From positions 83,021 to 147,020 of the forward strand of contig NZ_SBKP01000006.1 of NCBI RefSeq assembly GCF_004122115.1: a stretch of 64,000 nt of DNA, written 5' to 3'. The position numbers and the translations under genes were made by a program. Below the pieces are notes generated by a model. The model was not told the origin of the DNA. It made no database searches and worked only from the letters and a program-made list of their open reading frames with translations. Below are positions 43,662 to 53,151 of this stretch, piece after piece. Each line of letters begins with the position of its first letter. Within the stretch, counting starts at the first letter, position 1. The DNA comes from Sphingobium fluviale. Its GTDB lineage: Bacteria; Pseudomonadota; Alphaproteobacteria; Sphingomonadales; Sphingomonadaceae.

Positions 43662-45025
43662 TCTATCTCTTCATCCACCAGAATTTTCCGGGGCAGTACA
43701 AGCATCTCATCCGGCATCTGGCGGATGACCCGGACAACACTGTCTATTTCATTTCCCAGCCCAATCCCAACTGGATGCAGGGCGTCATCAAGCTCGTTTA
43801 TTACCCCGATCTCGCCTCGCCGATCCAGTGCCACCGCTACACAGTCGACTTCGAGGTGGCGGTGCGTCACGGCGAGGCAGTGGCGAAATCGCTCTCCATG
43901 TTGAAGGCGCAGGGCGTCACGCCAGACATCATCATCGGCCACAGCGGCTGGGGCGAGACCCTGTTCGTCAAGGATGTTTACCCCGACACGCCGCTGCTGA
44001 GCTATTTCGAGTTCTTCTATCATCATGCGGGCGCGGATGCGGACTTCGACCCCGAATTTCCCGGCGGGCCGGATGATGGCGGGCGGCTGCGGATGCGCAA
44101 CGCCGTTAATCTGCTGAGCTTTGAATCGACCGACTGGGGCAATGCGCCCACGCAATGGCAGCGCAGCCTCTATCCCCCGGAAATGCGCGGGCGCATCAGC
44201 GTGTTGCACGAGGGGATCGATACCGATGCGATCAAACCCGACGCGAACGCATGGCTCCAGATCGACCGGGGCGGCCTGCGCTTCACCGCGCAGGATGAGG
44301 TCATCACTTATGTCGCGCGCAACCTTGAGCCCTATCGCGGCTTTCATGTCTTCATGCGCGCCATCCCCGAAATCCAGCGCTTGAGGCCCAATGCGCATAT
44401 CCTGATCGTCGGCGGAGACGAGGTGAGCTATGGCTGCGCCCTGCCGTCCGGCCAGACCTATCGCCAGAAGATGCTGGCCGAAATGGCCGGGCGCATTGAT
44501 TTCAGCAAGGTGCATTTTCTGGGGCAGCTACCTTACGAAACTTACCTCAGCGTCCTTCAGATTTCCTCGGCGCACATCTATCTCACCTATCCGTTCGTGC
44601 TGTCCTGGTCCTTTCTGGAGGCGATGTCTGCGGGCTGTGCGATGATCGGCTCTGCCACCGCGCCGGTGCAGGAGGTGATCCGCGACGGCGAAAACGGCTT
44701 GCTGGTCGATTTCTTCTCTCCGGGCGCGATTGCGGAAACGGTCGACCGTGCCCTCTCCGACAAGAGCCGGATGGCGCAGATGCGCGACAATGCTCGCGCC
44801 ACCGTCATAGAGCGCTATGACCTCAAGACGCGCGCCCTGCCACAATGGCAAAATCTGATCGCAGACCTCATCATGGGCCGCCGCCCGAATATCGCAGACA
44901 CGCCGCCAAAGGCCACCCTGCTCCCGTCATCACCCTCGCCCAAGCGTCGCAAAACCGCCGCCCCGGCAGGCGAAACCGCCACTGCAAGCAGGCCCATGGC
45001 CAGCCTCGAACTGCTGCGCCACTGA
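43658..45025 (+). CDS. Family 4 glycosyltransferase
   Basis: A 455-residue GT-B enzyme. It opens with IYLFIHQNFPGQYKHLIRHLADD, the signature of a distinct group of GT4 proteins, and contains EGIDTDAIKP, a Rossmann donor region (VARNLEPYRGFHVFMRAIP, HILIVGGDEVSYG) and the terminal donor-binding helix SWSFLEAMSAGCAMIGSATAPVQEVI. The last 50 residues are a low-complexity Pro/Ser/Ala tail (PPKATLLPSSPSPKRRKTAAPA). It likely extends the glycan begun by the fused transferase. An ATGA overlap ties it to the methyltransferase gene. Confidence 0.9.
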   Translation: MIYLFIHQNFPGQYKHLIRHLADDPDNTVYFISQPNPNWMQGVIKLVYYPDLASPIQCHRYTVDFEVAVRHGEAVAKSLSMLKAQGVTPDIIIGHSGWGETLFVKDVYPDTPLLSYFEFFYHHAGADADFDPEFPGGPDDGGRLRMRNAVNLLSFESTDWGNAPTQWQRSLYPPEMRGRISVLHEGIDTDAIKPDANAWLQIDRGGLRFTAQDEVITYVARNLEPYRGFHVFMRAIPEIQRLRPNAHILIVGGDEVSYGCALPSGQTYRQKMLAEMAGRIDFSKVHFLGQLPYETYLSVLQISSAHIYLTYPFVLSWSFLEAMSAGCAMIGSATAPVQEVIRDGENGLLVDFFSPGAIAETVDRALSDKSRMAQMRDNARATVIERYDLKTRALPQWQNLIADLIMGRRPNIADTPPKATLLPSSPSPKRRKTAAPAGETATASRPMASLELLRH

Positions 45026-45172
45026 TCATTCATGCTGAATGAAAATGCCCAACGAAAATTAAGATTAAAATCAAGGAAATTCCTAATTTTCGGTCCCTAG
45101 AAACGGCTGAAATTCTATGGGTTCGGTGATTCCGGGCGAGATGCGCACCTTCGCGAAAACGAGTTCTGATTG
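45026..45172 (+). promoter_or_regulatory. AT-rich gap with inverted repeats before the type I exporter
   Basis: A 147-base break in an otherwise packed gene run. It holds a hairpin TCATTCA/TGAATGA, and a 9-base inverted repeat CGAAAATTA/TAATTTTCG (45053-45061 / 45084-45092) enclosing GGAAATTCC. The stretch 45067-45092 resembles 37717-37739 in front of the RTX-like gene (AAAAT-y-AAGGAA ... TAATT-TCG in both). This suggests that the substrate gene and the exporter genes share a regulator, and that a separate promoter serves the exporter. Confidence 0.5.
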
Positions 45173-47368
45173 ATGAAGTTGAACTGCACTCACTTCCTTG
45201 GTGCCTTCGTGCATATCGCCACGCGTACCGGCATCGAGACGACGCAGGACGAGCTGCGCCGCGCCTATGCGCTGGTGGAAGACGAGGCCCCGGCCGATAC
45301 GCTGATCGGCATGGCGCGTGAGCTGGGCATAGAGCTGCGCCCGATGCAGATCGAATGGCGCGCAATCACCCAGTTGCAGGGCGCGTTCCCGGCGATGCTG
45401 ATGCTGCGCGACGGCAGTTTCCTCATCGCGGAGGGCATGGTGGCGGATACGCCGCAAGGCCCGGTCATCCTCGCGCGGGACGCGGGCGCGGGGGCGGACG
45501 AAGTGGACATCGCGCTCGATCAGCAACGGTTCGAGCGGCTGTGCACCGGCGACGTGATCCTCGCCAAGCGGCGCTACCGCCTGAATGAGAGCGCCCAGCC
45601 TTTCAGCATGCGCTGGATCGTCTCGCAATTGCTGCTCGAAAAGACGGTGCTGCGCGACATCGGCCTCGCATCGATCATTACGACTATTTTCTCGCTGTTT
45701 CCGCCGGTTCTCTCGATGATCGTGCTCGATCGGGTGATGGTGAACCACAGCTATTCGACGCTGGCGGTGATGTGCGGCGCGGTGGTGTTGCTGATCGTGT
45801 TCGAGATGATCGCAGGCTATTCGCGGCGGCTCTATATGGAGGTGATGGCGACCCGCATAGACGGGCGCCTCAGCCTTTATCTGCTAGACCGGATGCTCAG
45901 CCTCCCGCTCGATTTTTTCGAGCGCAACCCCACCGGCCTCATCCAGTCCAAGTTGAGCAAGATCTACCAGATCCGCAGTTTCCTCACCGGCAAGCTGCTG
46001 CAAACCGGGCTCGATCTGGTTGTGGTCGCGATTGTGGTGCCGATCCTGTTCTACCTCAACTGGGTGCTGACGCTGACGGTGCTGGGCCTCGCCTGCATGC
46101 TCGCGCTCATCGTCTATTATTATGCCGAGGTGGTCGGCAAGCGGTTCAAGGCGGTTGTCGCGGCAGAGCAGCGCAAAAACACCCATCTGGTCGAGAGCAT
46201 ATACGGCATCAAGACCATCAAATCGCTCGCGCTCGAAGGGCGCAGGCGCGGGGAATGGGACGCGCGGGTTGCGCAATCCGTCGAGGCGCGGTTCGCGCTG
46301 GGCCGCACCGCCAATATCCCGCAGACCATCTCCGTGCCGTTCGAGCGGCTGATCTTTTCGGGCACGTTCCTGTTGGGCGCCTATCTTACGTTGGTGGACC
46401 CCAGCGCCTTTCAGGCCGGCTCGCTGATGGCGTTCATCATGCTCGGCAATCGTGCGACCCAGCCGATCATCCAGCTTGCACAGCTGATGCAGGACTATGG
46501 CGAGATCAAGGAAGCGATCGAGGAAGTCGGCTCGGTGGTGAACGCCCAGCCAGAGCAGACGCGCATCGGCACCGGCCTGCGCCAGCCGATCTCCGGCCAG
46601 CTCACCTTTTCCGATGTCAGCTTTCGCTATGCGCCAGGCGCGCCGCTTGCGCTCGATGACGTGAGCTTCGAGGTGCCGACCGGCACGTTCCTTGGCGTCA
46701 TGGGGCGCTCCGGCTCCGGCAAGACGACGATCACGCGCCTGTTGCAGGGGCTGAACCCTCAGTACGAGGGCATCATCAAGGTCGATGGCATGGACCTGCG
46801 CGAGATCGACTTGCAGCATCTGCGCACCTGCATCGGCGTGGTGGGGCAGGAGAATTTCCTGTTCAGCGGCACGATCCGCGAGAATATCGGCATCGCCAAG
46901 CCGCATGCCAGCTTTTCCGAGATCGTGCGCGTCGCTCAGCTCGCGGGTGCCGAGGAGTTTATCGAGCGCCTGCCCCAAGGCTATGACACGATGCTCTCCG
47001 AAGGCGCGGCGAACCTGTCGGGCGGCCAGCGCCAGCGCCTCGCCATCGCGCGCGCGCTGATCCTCGATCCGCCGATCCTGATCCTCGACGAGGCGACATC
47101 GGCGCTCGACGCGGAATCAGAAGCCATCATCAACGCCAACCTGATGCGCATTGCGCAGGGCCGCACGATCATCTGCGTGTCGCACCGGCTCGCGATGCTG
47201 GTGGCGGCGGACAATATCCTGGTTCTGGAGAAGGGGCGGCTGGACGACATCGGATCGCACCAGGAGCTGCTCCGTCGCAACGAGATCTATCAGCACATGT
47301 GGCACACGCAAAACCGTTCAACCGAGGTAATGAACTTTGACCGCATCGCAATCCCTCATCATCAGTAG
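45173..47368 (+). CDS. Type I secretion ABC transporter with inactive C39-like domain
   Basis: A 731-residue inner-membrane exporter of the HlyB/LapB type. Residues 1-125 are a C39-like domain lacking the catalytic Cys-His-Asp arrangement of real C39 peptidases, so it should bind the substrate rather than cleave it. Residues about 150-430 are six transmembrane helices. The nucleotide-binding domain (about 470-725) has Walker A GRSGSGKTTITRLL, signature LSGGQRQRLAIARAL, Walker B ILILDEATSALD and VSHRL. A TTG one codon upstream of the chosen ATG is possible. It pairs with the adaptor gene that follows; the RTX-like protein is the probable cargo. Confidence 0.92.
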   Translation: MKLNCTHFLGAFVHIATRTGIETTQDELRRAYALVEDEAPADTLIGMARELGIELRPMQIEWRAITQLQGAFPAMLMLRDGSFLIAEGMVADTPQGPVILARDAGAGADEVDIALDQQRFERLCTGDVILAKRRYRLNESAQPFSMRWIVSQLLLEKTVLRDIGLASIITTIFSLFPPVLSMIVLDRVMVNHSYSTLAVMCGAVVLLIVFEMIAGYSRRLYMEVMATRIDGRLSLYLLDRMLSLPLDFFERNPTGLIQSKLSKIYQIRSFLTGKLLQTGLDLVVVAIVVPILFYLNWVLTLTVLGLACMLALIVYYYAEVVGKRFKAVVAAEQRKNTHLVESIYGIKTIKSLALEGRRRGEWDARVAQSVEARFALGRTANIPQTISVPFERLIFSGTFLLGAYLTLVDPSAFQAGSLMAFIMLGNRATQPIIQLAQLMQDYGEIKEAIEEVGSVVNAQPEQTRIGTGLRQPISGQLTFSDVSFRYAPGAPLALDDVSFEVPTGTFLGVMGRSGSGKTTITRLLQGLNPQYEGIIKVDGMDLREIDLQHLRTCIGVVGQENFLFSGTIRENIGIAKPHASFSEIVRVAQLAGAEEFIERLPQGYDTMLSEGAANLSGGQRQRLAIARALILDPPILILDEATSALDAESEAIINANLMRIAQGRTIICVSHRLAMLVAADNILVLEKGRLDDIGSHQELLRRNEIYQHMWHTQNRSTEVMNFDRIAIPHHQ

Positions 47369-48701
47369 TCCGGGCGGAGCGGCCAACCCGGTCGCGGTGT
47401 TCCAGTCGGAAACGCAGGCCGTGATGGCGCGCGCGCTGCCGGCACGCCAGATCAGCTTCATGTATGTGCTTTCGGGCATGCTGCTGCTTTCGGTGCTGCT
47501 GATGGCGGTGGTGTCTCTCGACCGCGTGGTCGAGGGCAGCGGCAAGATCGTTCCGCTCGATGGATCGTTGTTCGTCCAGCCGCTGGATCGCTCGATCATC
47601 CGCGAGATCAAGGTGCGCGAGGGGCAGGTCGTGCGCAAGGGTCAGGTGCTCGCCACAATGGACCCTACCTTCGCCAAGGCCAATCTCGACCAATATGAGC
47701 TGCGCGGCGTCGCCAACCGGGCGATGGTGGAGCGGCTGCAGGCCGAGGTCGATGGCCGGCCATATGCGCCGTCCAGACAGGACGCGGACTCAGAGCTGCA
47801 GATGAGCATCTATAACCAGCGGCAGGCGGAACTGCGCCAGTCGCTCACCGAGTTCGACGCCCGCATCTCCGCACTCCGCACGTCTGAGGCACGCGCCAGC
47901 ACCAACGCCAGCAACTATGACCAGCAACTCGCCATCGCCACGCGGATCAAGGACATGCGCTCAGAGCTGGAGGCCAAGGGCTTCGGCTCCAAGCTCAACA
48001 CGATGATCGCCACGTCAGACCGCACATCGGTGCAGCGGCAGATGCAGGAAAGCCAGCATGAGGCCGCGCAGATCCGCAGCGAGATCGCCGCCCTGCGCGC
48101 CCAGCGCGAGGCTTATGTCAGCAAATGGCGCAACGATGCAGGCCTCCAGCTCGCCACCGCGCGGCGCCAACTCAATGACGACAAGGGCGAGGCCACCAAG
48201 GCGCGCAGGTTCAGCGACTATATCACCCTCGTCGCGCCGGAGGATGGCGTGGTGCTGGATATTGGCGAGGCATCGATCGGCTCCATCGTCGATCCGGGCC
48301 AGAGCCAGAAACCTTTGTTCACGATCACCCCGATCAGGGGGCGTCTGGAGGCCGAAATCGCGGTGCAAAGCAAGGACATCGGCTTTATCGAGCGCGGCCA
48401 GAAGGTCACGGTCAAGCTCGATGCCTATGATTTCCTCCGCCACGGCACGGCGCAGGGCGTCATCACCTCGATCAGCGAGGGCAGCTTCACGCAGGATGCC
48501 GACGGGCGTGCAACCGCGCCCTATTTCAAGGTTCTGGTGCGGATCGACAAGCCGAGCCTCACCAATGTGCCCGCCGATTTCCGGCTGATCCCCGGCATGA
48601 CACTCACGGGAGACATTCTCATCGGCAAACGCACCATTCTTTCCTACTTCCTGAGCGGCGCGCAACGCGCCTCCTCCGAAGCCATGCGGGAGCCGCAATG
48701 A
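47337..48701 (+). CDS. Type I secretion periplasmic adaptor (HlyD family)
   Basis: A 454-residue membrane-fusion protein linking the ABC transporter to an outer-membrane channel. A cytoplasmic N-terminus of about 40 residues precedes one transmembrane helix (FMYVLSGMLLLSVLLMAVVSL), a lipoyl half-motif (VQPLDRSIIREIKVREGQVVRKGQVLATMD), a long coiled coil, the second lipoyl half (LVAPEDGVVLDIGEASIGSIV) and the beta-barrel/C-terminal domain (GMTLTGDILIGKRTILSYFL), exactly the HlyD order. The best start is TTG 47337, which overlaps the ABC gene by 32 bases. No TolC-type gene is nearby. Confidence 0.9.
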   Translation: MTASQSLIISSPGGAANPVAVFQSETQAVMARALPARQISFMYVLSGMLLLSVLLMAVVSLDRVVEGSGKIVPLDGSLFVQPLDRSIIREIKVREGQVVRKGQVLATMDPTFAKANLDQYELRGVANRAMVERLQAEVDGRPYAPSRQDADSELQMSIYNQRQAELRQSLTEFDARISALRTSEARASTNASNYDQQLAIATRIKDMRSELEAKGFGSKLNTMIATSDRTSVQRQMQESQHEAAQIRSEIAALRAQREAYVSKWRNDAGLQLATARRQLNDDKGEATKARRFSDYITLVAPEDGVVLDIGEASIGSIVDPGQSQKPLFTITPIRGRLEAEIAVQSKDIGFIERGQKVTVKLDAYDFLRHGTAQGVITSISEGSFTQDADGRATAPYFKVLVRIDKPSLTNVPADFRLIPGMTLTGDILIGKRTILSYFLSGAQRASSEAMREPQ

Positions 48702-50335
48702 TGGTGAGCATCAAGGATCTGTTCCTCAGGCGCGCCAAGCCCGCGCCCCTGCCGACGGCGGCAGAGCTGGACGCGGCGTTCCTCGGCAAGGACTTTGCCA
48801 CCGCGATCCCGCTAACGCGCAGGCTGGCCGAAAGCGGCGACGCGGCCGCGCACTATCGGCTTGGCGAAGTGTTTGAATATGGCCTTGGCGTGTTGCAGGA
48901 TTTTGCGCAGGCGCTCGATCATTATGAGCGGGCCGCCGAGGCGGGCTATGCGGATGCGTGGGCGAAGCTCGGTGATTTCTATCTCGCTGGCCGGGGCGCG
49001 CGCGCCAGCGAAGCGCCGGGCGGCAGCGCCAACCGCCTGCTCGACATGCTGTCTGTGAGGCCCGATCATGACAAGGCGCTGCACTGGAACCGCAAGGCGG
49101 CGGAGGCAGGGCTGGCGAGCGGGCAGGCGCACCTTGCCCTCCAGTATATATACGGCCTTGGCGTCGCCGCAGACCGGCGCGAGGCGGAGGGTCTGCTGCT
49201 GACAGCGGCGGACAAGGGCAGCGTCATCGCCCAGCGGTGCCTTGGCATGCTCTATGCCGGCGGCGAGGGCGAACCGGCGCAATATGACCTTGCCGAGCAC
49301 TGGTTCCGCGCGGCGAGCGACGCTGGCGACGCGGCGGCCTGTCTGGCGCTGAGCCTGCTCATCATCAACGGCCATGCGACAAGCGGCACGCATCAGGATG
49401 CCCACCGCCTGCTTACCAAGGCAGCAGACGAAGGCCATGTGGAGGCCATGCTCTATCTGGGCAGCCTCTACCGCGATGGCCTCGGCACGCCCAGGGATCT
49501 GAGCGCCGCCGAGACATGGTTCCGCCGTGCGTCTGTGCGCGGCAACCGCAATGCGACGCTTTCTTTGGGTTTCCTGCTCACCGAAGCGATGGAACCGCGC
49601 GATTATATCTCCGGCGCCAGCGTGTTTCGCGAGGCAGCGGAACAGGGCGATGCTGTCGGGCAATATGTGCTCGGCAAGCTCTATCTCGCCGGGCTGGGCG
49701 TGCCGCAGGATGACGGCAAAGCCTTCGGCTGGATCGCGCAAGCCGCGGATCAGGATATGGTGCAGGCGGTCGAGACTTTGGCGGCGCTCCATGCGGGCGG
49801 GCGCGGCGTGGAGCAGGATACGGCCAGAGCCATCGCCCTGTTCGAACGGGCAGCAGCAGAGGGCAGCGTCGATGCGCCCTATCACATCGCGATGCTCATG
49901 CTGGAAGCGGGCAACGACACGCCGGAGATCATCACGCTGCTGAAAGACGCCGCAGCGCGCGGCAGCCACGCCGCCTGCATCCAGCTCGGCATCATATCTG
50001 CCGGGCGCGAAGACTATGCCGCCGCCGCGCGTCAGTATCACAAGGCCACTGAGCTTGGTTCGGCGGACGGCCTGTTCAACCTCGCCTTCCTGCGCCTGCG
50101 CGGGCTGGACCCTGCGCCCGCCGACACCCGCTCCGGCATCGCGCTGCTTGAGGCAGCGGCGGACGAGGGGCACGGCCCGTCGCTCTGGGCGCTGCACAAC
50201 CTCTATGCCGATGGCGACTATGTCGCGCGCGATGATGCCAAGGCCCGCCATTGGCACGAGCGCGCCATGGCCCACGCCGGCACCCCCGCAGACCAGCCCG
50301 ACGCTCAGCCAGAACCGGAGTCCCTTTTGCAATGA
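48698..50335 (+). CDS. Sel1-like repeat protein
   Basis: A 545-residue helical repeat protein with roughly 12 Sel1-like (SLR) repeats of 36-40 residues, for example AHYRLGEVFEYGLGVLQDFAQALDHYERAAEAGYADA, AMLYLGSLYRDGLGTPRDLSAAETWFRRAS and QYVLGKLYLAGLGVPQDDGKAFGWIAQAA. Such solenoids are adaptors for protein complexes. No signal peptide is seen, so it is cytoplasmic, where it might organise the glycosyltransferases or hold the export substrate. It overlaps both neighbours by ATGA. Confidence 0.9.
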   Translation: MMVSIKDLFLRRAKPAPLPTAAELDAAFLGKDFATAIPLTRRLAESGDAAAHYRLGEVFEYGLGVLQDFAQALDHYERAAEAGYADAWAKLGDFYLAGRGARASEAPGGSANRLLDMLSVRPDHDKALHWNRKAAEAGLASGQAHLALQYIYGLGVAADRREAEGLLLTAADKGSVIAQRCLGMLYAGGEGEPAQYDLAEHWFRAASDAGDAAACLALSLLIINGHATSGTHQDAHRLLTKAADEGHVEAMLYLGSLYRDGLGTPRDLSAAETWFRRASVRGNRNATLSLGFLLTEAMEPRDYISGASVFREAAEQGDAVGQYVLGKLYLAGLGVPQDDGKAFGWIAQAADQDMVQAVETLAALHAGGRGVEQDTARAIALFERAAAEGSVDAPYHIAMLMLEAGNDTPEIITLLKDAAARGSHAACIQLGIISAGREDYAAAARQYHKATELGSADGLFNLAFLRLRGLDPAPADTRSGIALLEAAADEGHGPSLWALHNLYADGDYVARDDAKARHWHERAMAHAGTPADQPDAQPEPESLLQ

Positions 50336-51834
50336 ACATGGTGCGTGATGTGCTGAAAGAATTCAGCTTCGATGAATATATTGAGACGAACTCTGATCTC
50401 GCCGCGCATTTCAGTGGCCGCGACCGTGATGAGATATTCAACCATTTCAAAGAGTTCGGCATTATAGAGCGGCGCGGCATCCACCTCAGTGACTATGTGA
50501 ATATCGAGGGAGTACTCTGCTCCGACAAGGGCGATTTCTTCATCACCGGCTGGGCGGATCGTCGTATCTTCCAGACAATCGATATCACGGTGCAGGTGGG
50601 CTACGTCAAATATCGGTTCGCCGAGGCCGAGCCATGCTGGTATGATCGGGTCGACGTCAACACTGTGCTGGGCGATCATGACCAGCCTTCGGGCTTCTGT
50701 GTGCTGCTGCGCGTGGACGACGCTGAAGCCTTCCTGATCCACTCGGCGTTATCTGTCTCGATCAATGGCGTGGCTCTCTTTCAGCAGAACATTGCCCGCT
50801 GGCTCTCGACCGAGCGTTTCCTGCACGATGCGCTGGGCGCCTGCGCGATCCTGTCCGATCGCCCGATCGGTGAAACGCTCGGCTCGGCCAAGCGGCTGCA
50901 CCGTCAGTTCCTGCCGATCTGGCAGCGTGTGATCGGAGGGATGAAGTTCGCGAGGCTGCTTTCGGTGGACACAGAGCGCAAGGTGCGCACCAGCATCGTC
51001 ATAACCATCTATCGCAAGGCGGACATGCTGCTCGTGCAATTGTCGGAGCTGGCCGAATTTCTGGAGCGCGCGGCGGTGGAGCTGGTCATCGTCCTCAATG
51101 ATGTGGACAACGCAGCAACGCTGGCCGAAGAGGTAATGGCCTTCTGCCAGATCCACCCGATTGCGATCTCGCTCTATCAATGCAGCGGCAATTCCGGCTT
51201 TTCGGCGGGCAATAATTTCGGCGCGAGCGTGGCGCGCGGCAATGTGCTGGTCTTCATGAACCCGGATGTATTCCCGCCGCTGGACAATGCCGAAGGCTCG
51301 CTCGCCTTCCTGCTCAGCGATCCGGGCGATGGCTTGCACGGTGCGATGCTCTATTATGGCGACGGCCTGCTGATGCATTCCGGCATGTATGTGGTGCAGG
51401 ATCTGGTGAGCCATGCCAGCACAGGCGTCGGCCATGCGCTGCGGGTCGAGCATTTCGGCAAGGGACTGACGCTCGATATCGACGCGGACAAGAAAGCCGT
51501 GTCGCAAGCGGTCAACGCCATTCCCCAACAAATTTGTATCCCCAGCGCAGCCTTGTGGAAAATCCGCAAAAAGCAGTTCGCCAAGATGGGCGGCCTCTCC
51601 ACCGATTATATCTACGCCTATTATGAAGACGCCGCCTTCGGGCTGGAGGCGCTGAAGGCAGGCGTGGCGGTGACGATCGACACCAGCGCACGCTGGATTC
51701 ACATGGAGGGCGTCGGCAAATCCATGCCCCCGCATGTGCGCAGCTTCATGTGGCTCAACCGTGCGCACTTCTCCGAAACCTATGCGGATACGCCGCATGT
51801 TGTCGACACTCTGATGGATCACTCGCTGCTATGA
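50332..51834 (+). CDS. Family 2 glycosyltransferase with N-terminal NxDL/HFxxxG module
   Basis: A 500-residue protein. Residues about 10-50 carry a small motif FDEYIETNSDL...IFNHFKEFGIIERRG of the kind found in several sphingomonad and rhizobial surface-polysaccharide and repeat proteins. Residues about 60-215 are of unknown fold, with a beta-rich part (GDFFITGWADRR). The GT2 domain starts at about 219: RTSIVITIYRKADMLLVQLSE, then GNSGFSAGNNFGASVARGNVLVFMNPDVFPP (metal-binding N-P-D) and YEDAAFGLEALKAG. Start ATG 50332 overlaps the Sel1 stop as ATGA. It belongs to the glycan/exporter run. Confidence 0.88.
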   Translation: MNMVRDVLKEFSFDEYIETNSDLAAHFSGRDRDEIFNHFKEFGIIERRGIHLSDYVNIEGVLCSDKGDFFITGWADRRIFQTIDITVQVGYVKYRFAEAEPCWYDRVDVNTVLGDHDQPSGFCVLLRVDDAEAFLIHSALSVSINGVALFQQNIARWLSTERFLHDALGACAILSDRPIGETLGSAKRLHRQFLPIWQRVIGGMKFARLLSVDTERKVRTSIVITIYRKADMLLVQLSELAEFLERAAVELVIVLNDVDNAATLAEEVMAFCQIHPIAISLYQCSGNSGFSAGNNFGASVARGNVLVFMNPDVFPPLDNAEGSLAFLLSDPGDGLHGAMLYYGDGLLMHSGMYVVQDLVSHASTGVGHALRVEHFGKGLTLDIDADKKAVSQAVNAIPQQICIPSAALWKIRKKQFAKMGGLSTDYIYAYYEDAAFGLEALKAGVAVTIDTSARWIHMEGVGKSMPPHVRSFMWLNRAHFSETYADTPHVVDTLMDHSLL

Positions 51835-53138
51835 CCCGCCCAAAGCTCAAATATCTTACCGTTGCGCTCTATCACCCCCGCGTGATGAAGGGCGGCGCGC
51901 AATATGTCGCCAAGGATCTGCACGATATGGCTGCGGCGGACGATGGCTTCGACGCCGTGCTGCTCGCCGGGATAGACGGGCGCATGTTCCCGCAATATGT
52001 CAGGGTCGGCTCGGTCATCAGCGCCCTGCCGGAGACAGAAAACGAATATATTCTCGGCGGCTTCAAGTTCGACGATTTCTATCATGTCGTCCATGATCCG
52101 CGCCGCAACAAGATGCTCGCACGCTTTCTGGAGGATCACCAGCCCGACGTGATCCACATCCATCATTCGCTGTGGGTGGGGCTGGAGTTCATCGAGCTGT
52201 GCCGCAAGGTGCTGCCCAATGTGAAGATCGTCTACACGCTGCACGAATATCTCGCCATGTGCTATTCGCAGGGGCAGCTGTTCCGCTATCATGAGCGCGC
52301 GATCTGCCATCAGGCCGCGCCGGATCAGTGCGTGAAATGCTTCCCCGATCGTTCGGTGGAGGAATTCACCTTGCGCAAGCGGTTTTTCCAGCGCGCATTT
52401 TCCAAGGTCGATCATTTCGTGTCGCCATCCGCCTATCTGGCGGAGCGGTTCATCGAATGGGGCATCCCGCGTGACAAGATGTCCGTCATCCCCAACGGCC
52501 ACAGGACGAGCCGCCCGGCGGGCTGGCAGGCCGCGCATAGCGAAAAACTCAATGTTTTCGGGTACTTCGGTCAGTTTGTCGACGCCAAGGGGATCGACGT
52601 TCTCCTACAGGCGGCGCGCGTGGCGGCGGAAGGGTCCGACACTCCGGTCGAGGTCAAGATCTTCGGCGGCAACAAGAGCCACGCCAGCCCAGACTATCTT
52701 CTCCGCATTGAAAAAGCCCTCGATAACGCCCCCGAAAACCTGCGCGTAACCGAAATGGGCGCCTATTCCCGCGAGAATGTCTTCGACCTGATGAACAGCG
52801 TCGACTGGGTGGTCGTGCCTTCCGTCTGGCCTGAAACATTCGGGCTGGTGGTATCCGAGGCATGGGAGGCGCGGCGGCCGATCCTCGCCTCGCGCGCCGG
52901 CGGCCTGATCGAGCGGATCGAGCACGGCAAGAACGGCCTCAGCTTCGCGCCCGGCAGCGTATCGGGCCTCGCCCAGCTGATGACGCAGTGCATCGGCAAC
53001 GCCGCCCTGTGGGAGTCGATCTCCACACAGGTGGAAGACGAAATCTCGCTCGATCTCGCCTGGTCGCGCCATGTCGACCTCGCCCAATTGCTCATGGCAC
53101 CGGCCCAAGCGCGGCCTCAGATCGCGCTCGCCGGATAG
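51831..53138 (+). CDS. Family 4 glycosyltransferase
   Basis: A 435-residue GT-B enzyme. Acceptor side: LYHPRVMKGGAQYVAKDLHDMA and IHIHHSLWVGLEFIELC, with a cysteine-containing insert (CYSQGQLF, CHQAAPDQCVKCFPDR). Donor side: FGYFGQFVDAKGIDVLLQAAR, then VVPSVWPETFGLVVSEAWEARRPILASRAGG with the E-x7-E motif that binds the sugar nucleotide. The cysteine insert also occurs in the fused transferase (CGEPGAAGCQSC), so both may belong to one GT4 subgroup with a metal-binding loop. It overlaps the previous gene by ATGA. Confidence 0.9.
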   Translation: MTRPKLKYLTVALYHPRVMKGGAQYVAKDLHDMAAADDGFDAVLLAGIDGRMFPQYVRVGSVISALPETENEYILGGFKFDDFYHVVHDPRRNKMLARFLEDHQPDVIHIHHSLWVGLEFIELCRKVLPNVKIVYTLHEYLAMCYSQGQLFRYHERAICHQAAPDQCVKCFPDRSVEEFTLRKRFFQRAFSKVDHFVSPSAYLAERFIEWGIPRDKMSVIPNGHRTSRPAGWQAAHSEKLNVFGYFGQFVDAKGIDVLLQAARVAAEGSDTPVEVKIFGGNKSHASPDYLLRIEKALDNAPENLRVTEMGAYSRENVFDLMNSVDWVVVPSVWPETFGLVVSEAWEARRPILASRAGGLIERIEHGKNGLSFAPGSVSGLAQLMTQCIGNAALWESISTQVEDEISLDLAWSRHVDLAQLLMAPAQARPQIALAG

Positions 53139-53151
53139 GAAGGATGCTTCG

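Noticed and set aside
45173..47368. Bacteriocin-processing C39 peptidase exporter
   Set aside because: The N-terminal domain lacks the catalytic cysteine-histidine arrangement and no small leader-peptide gene is nearby.
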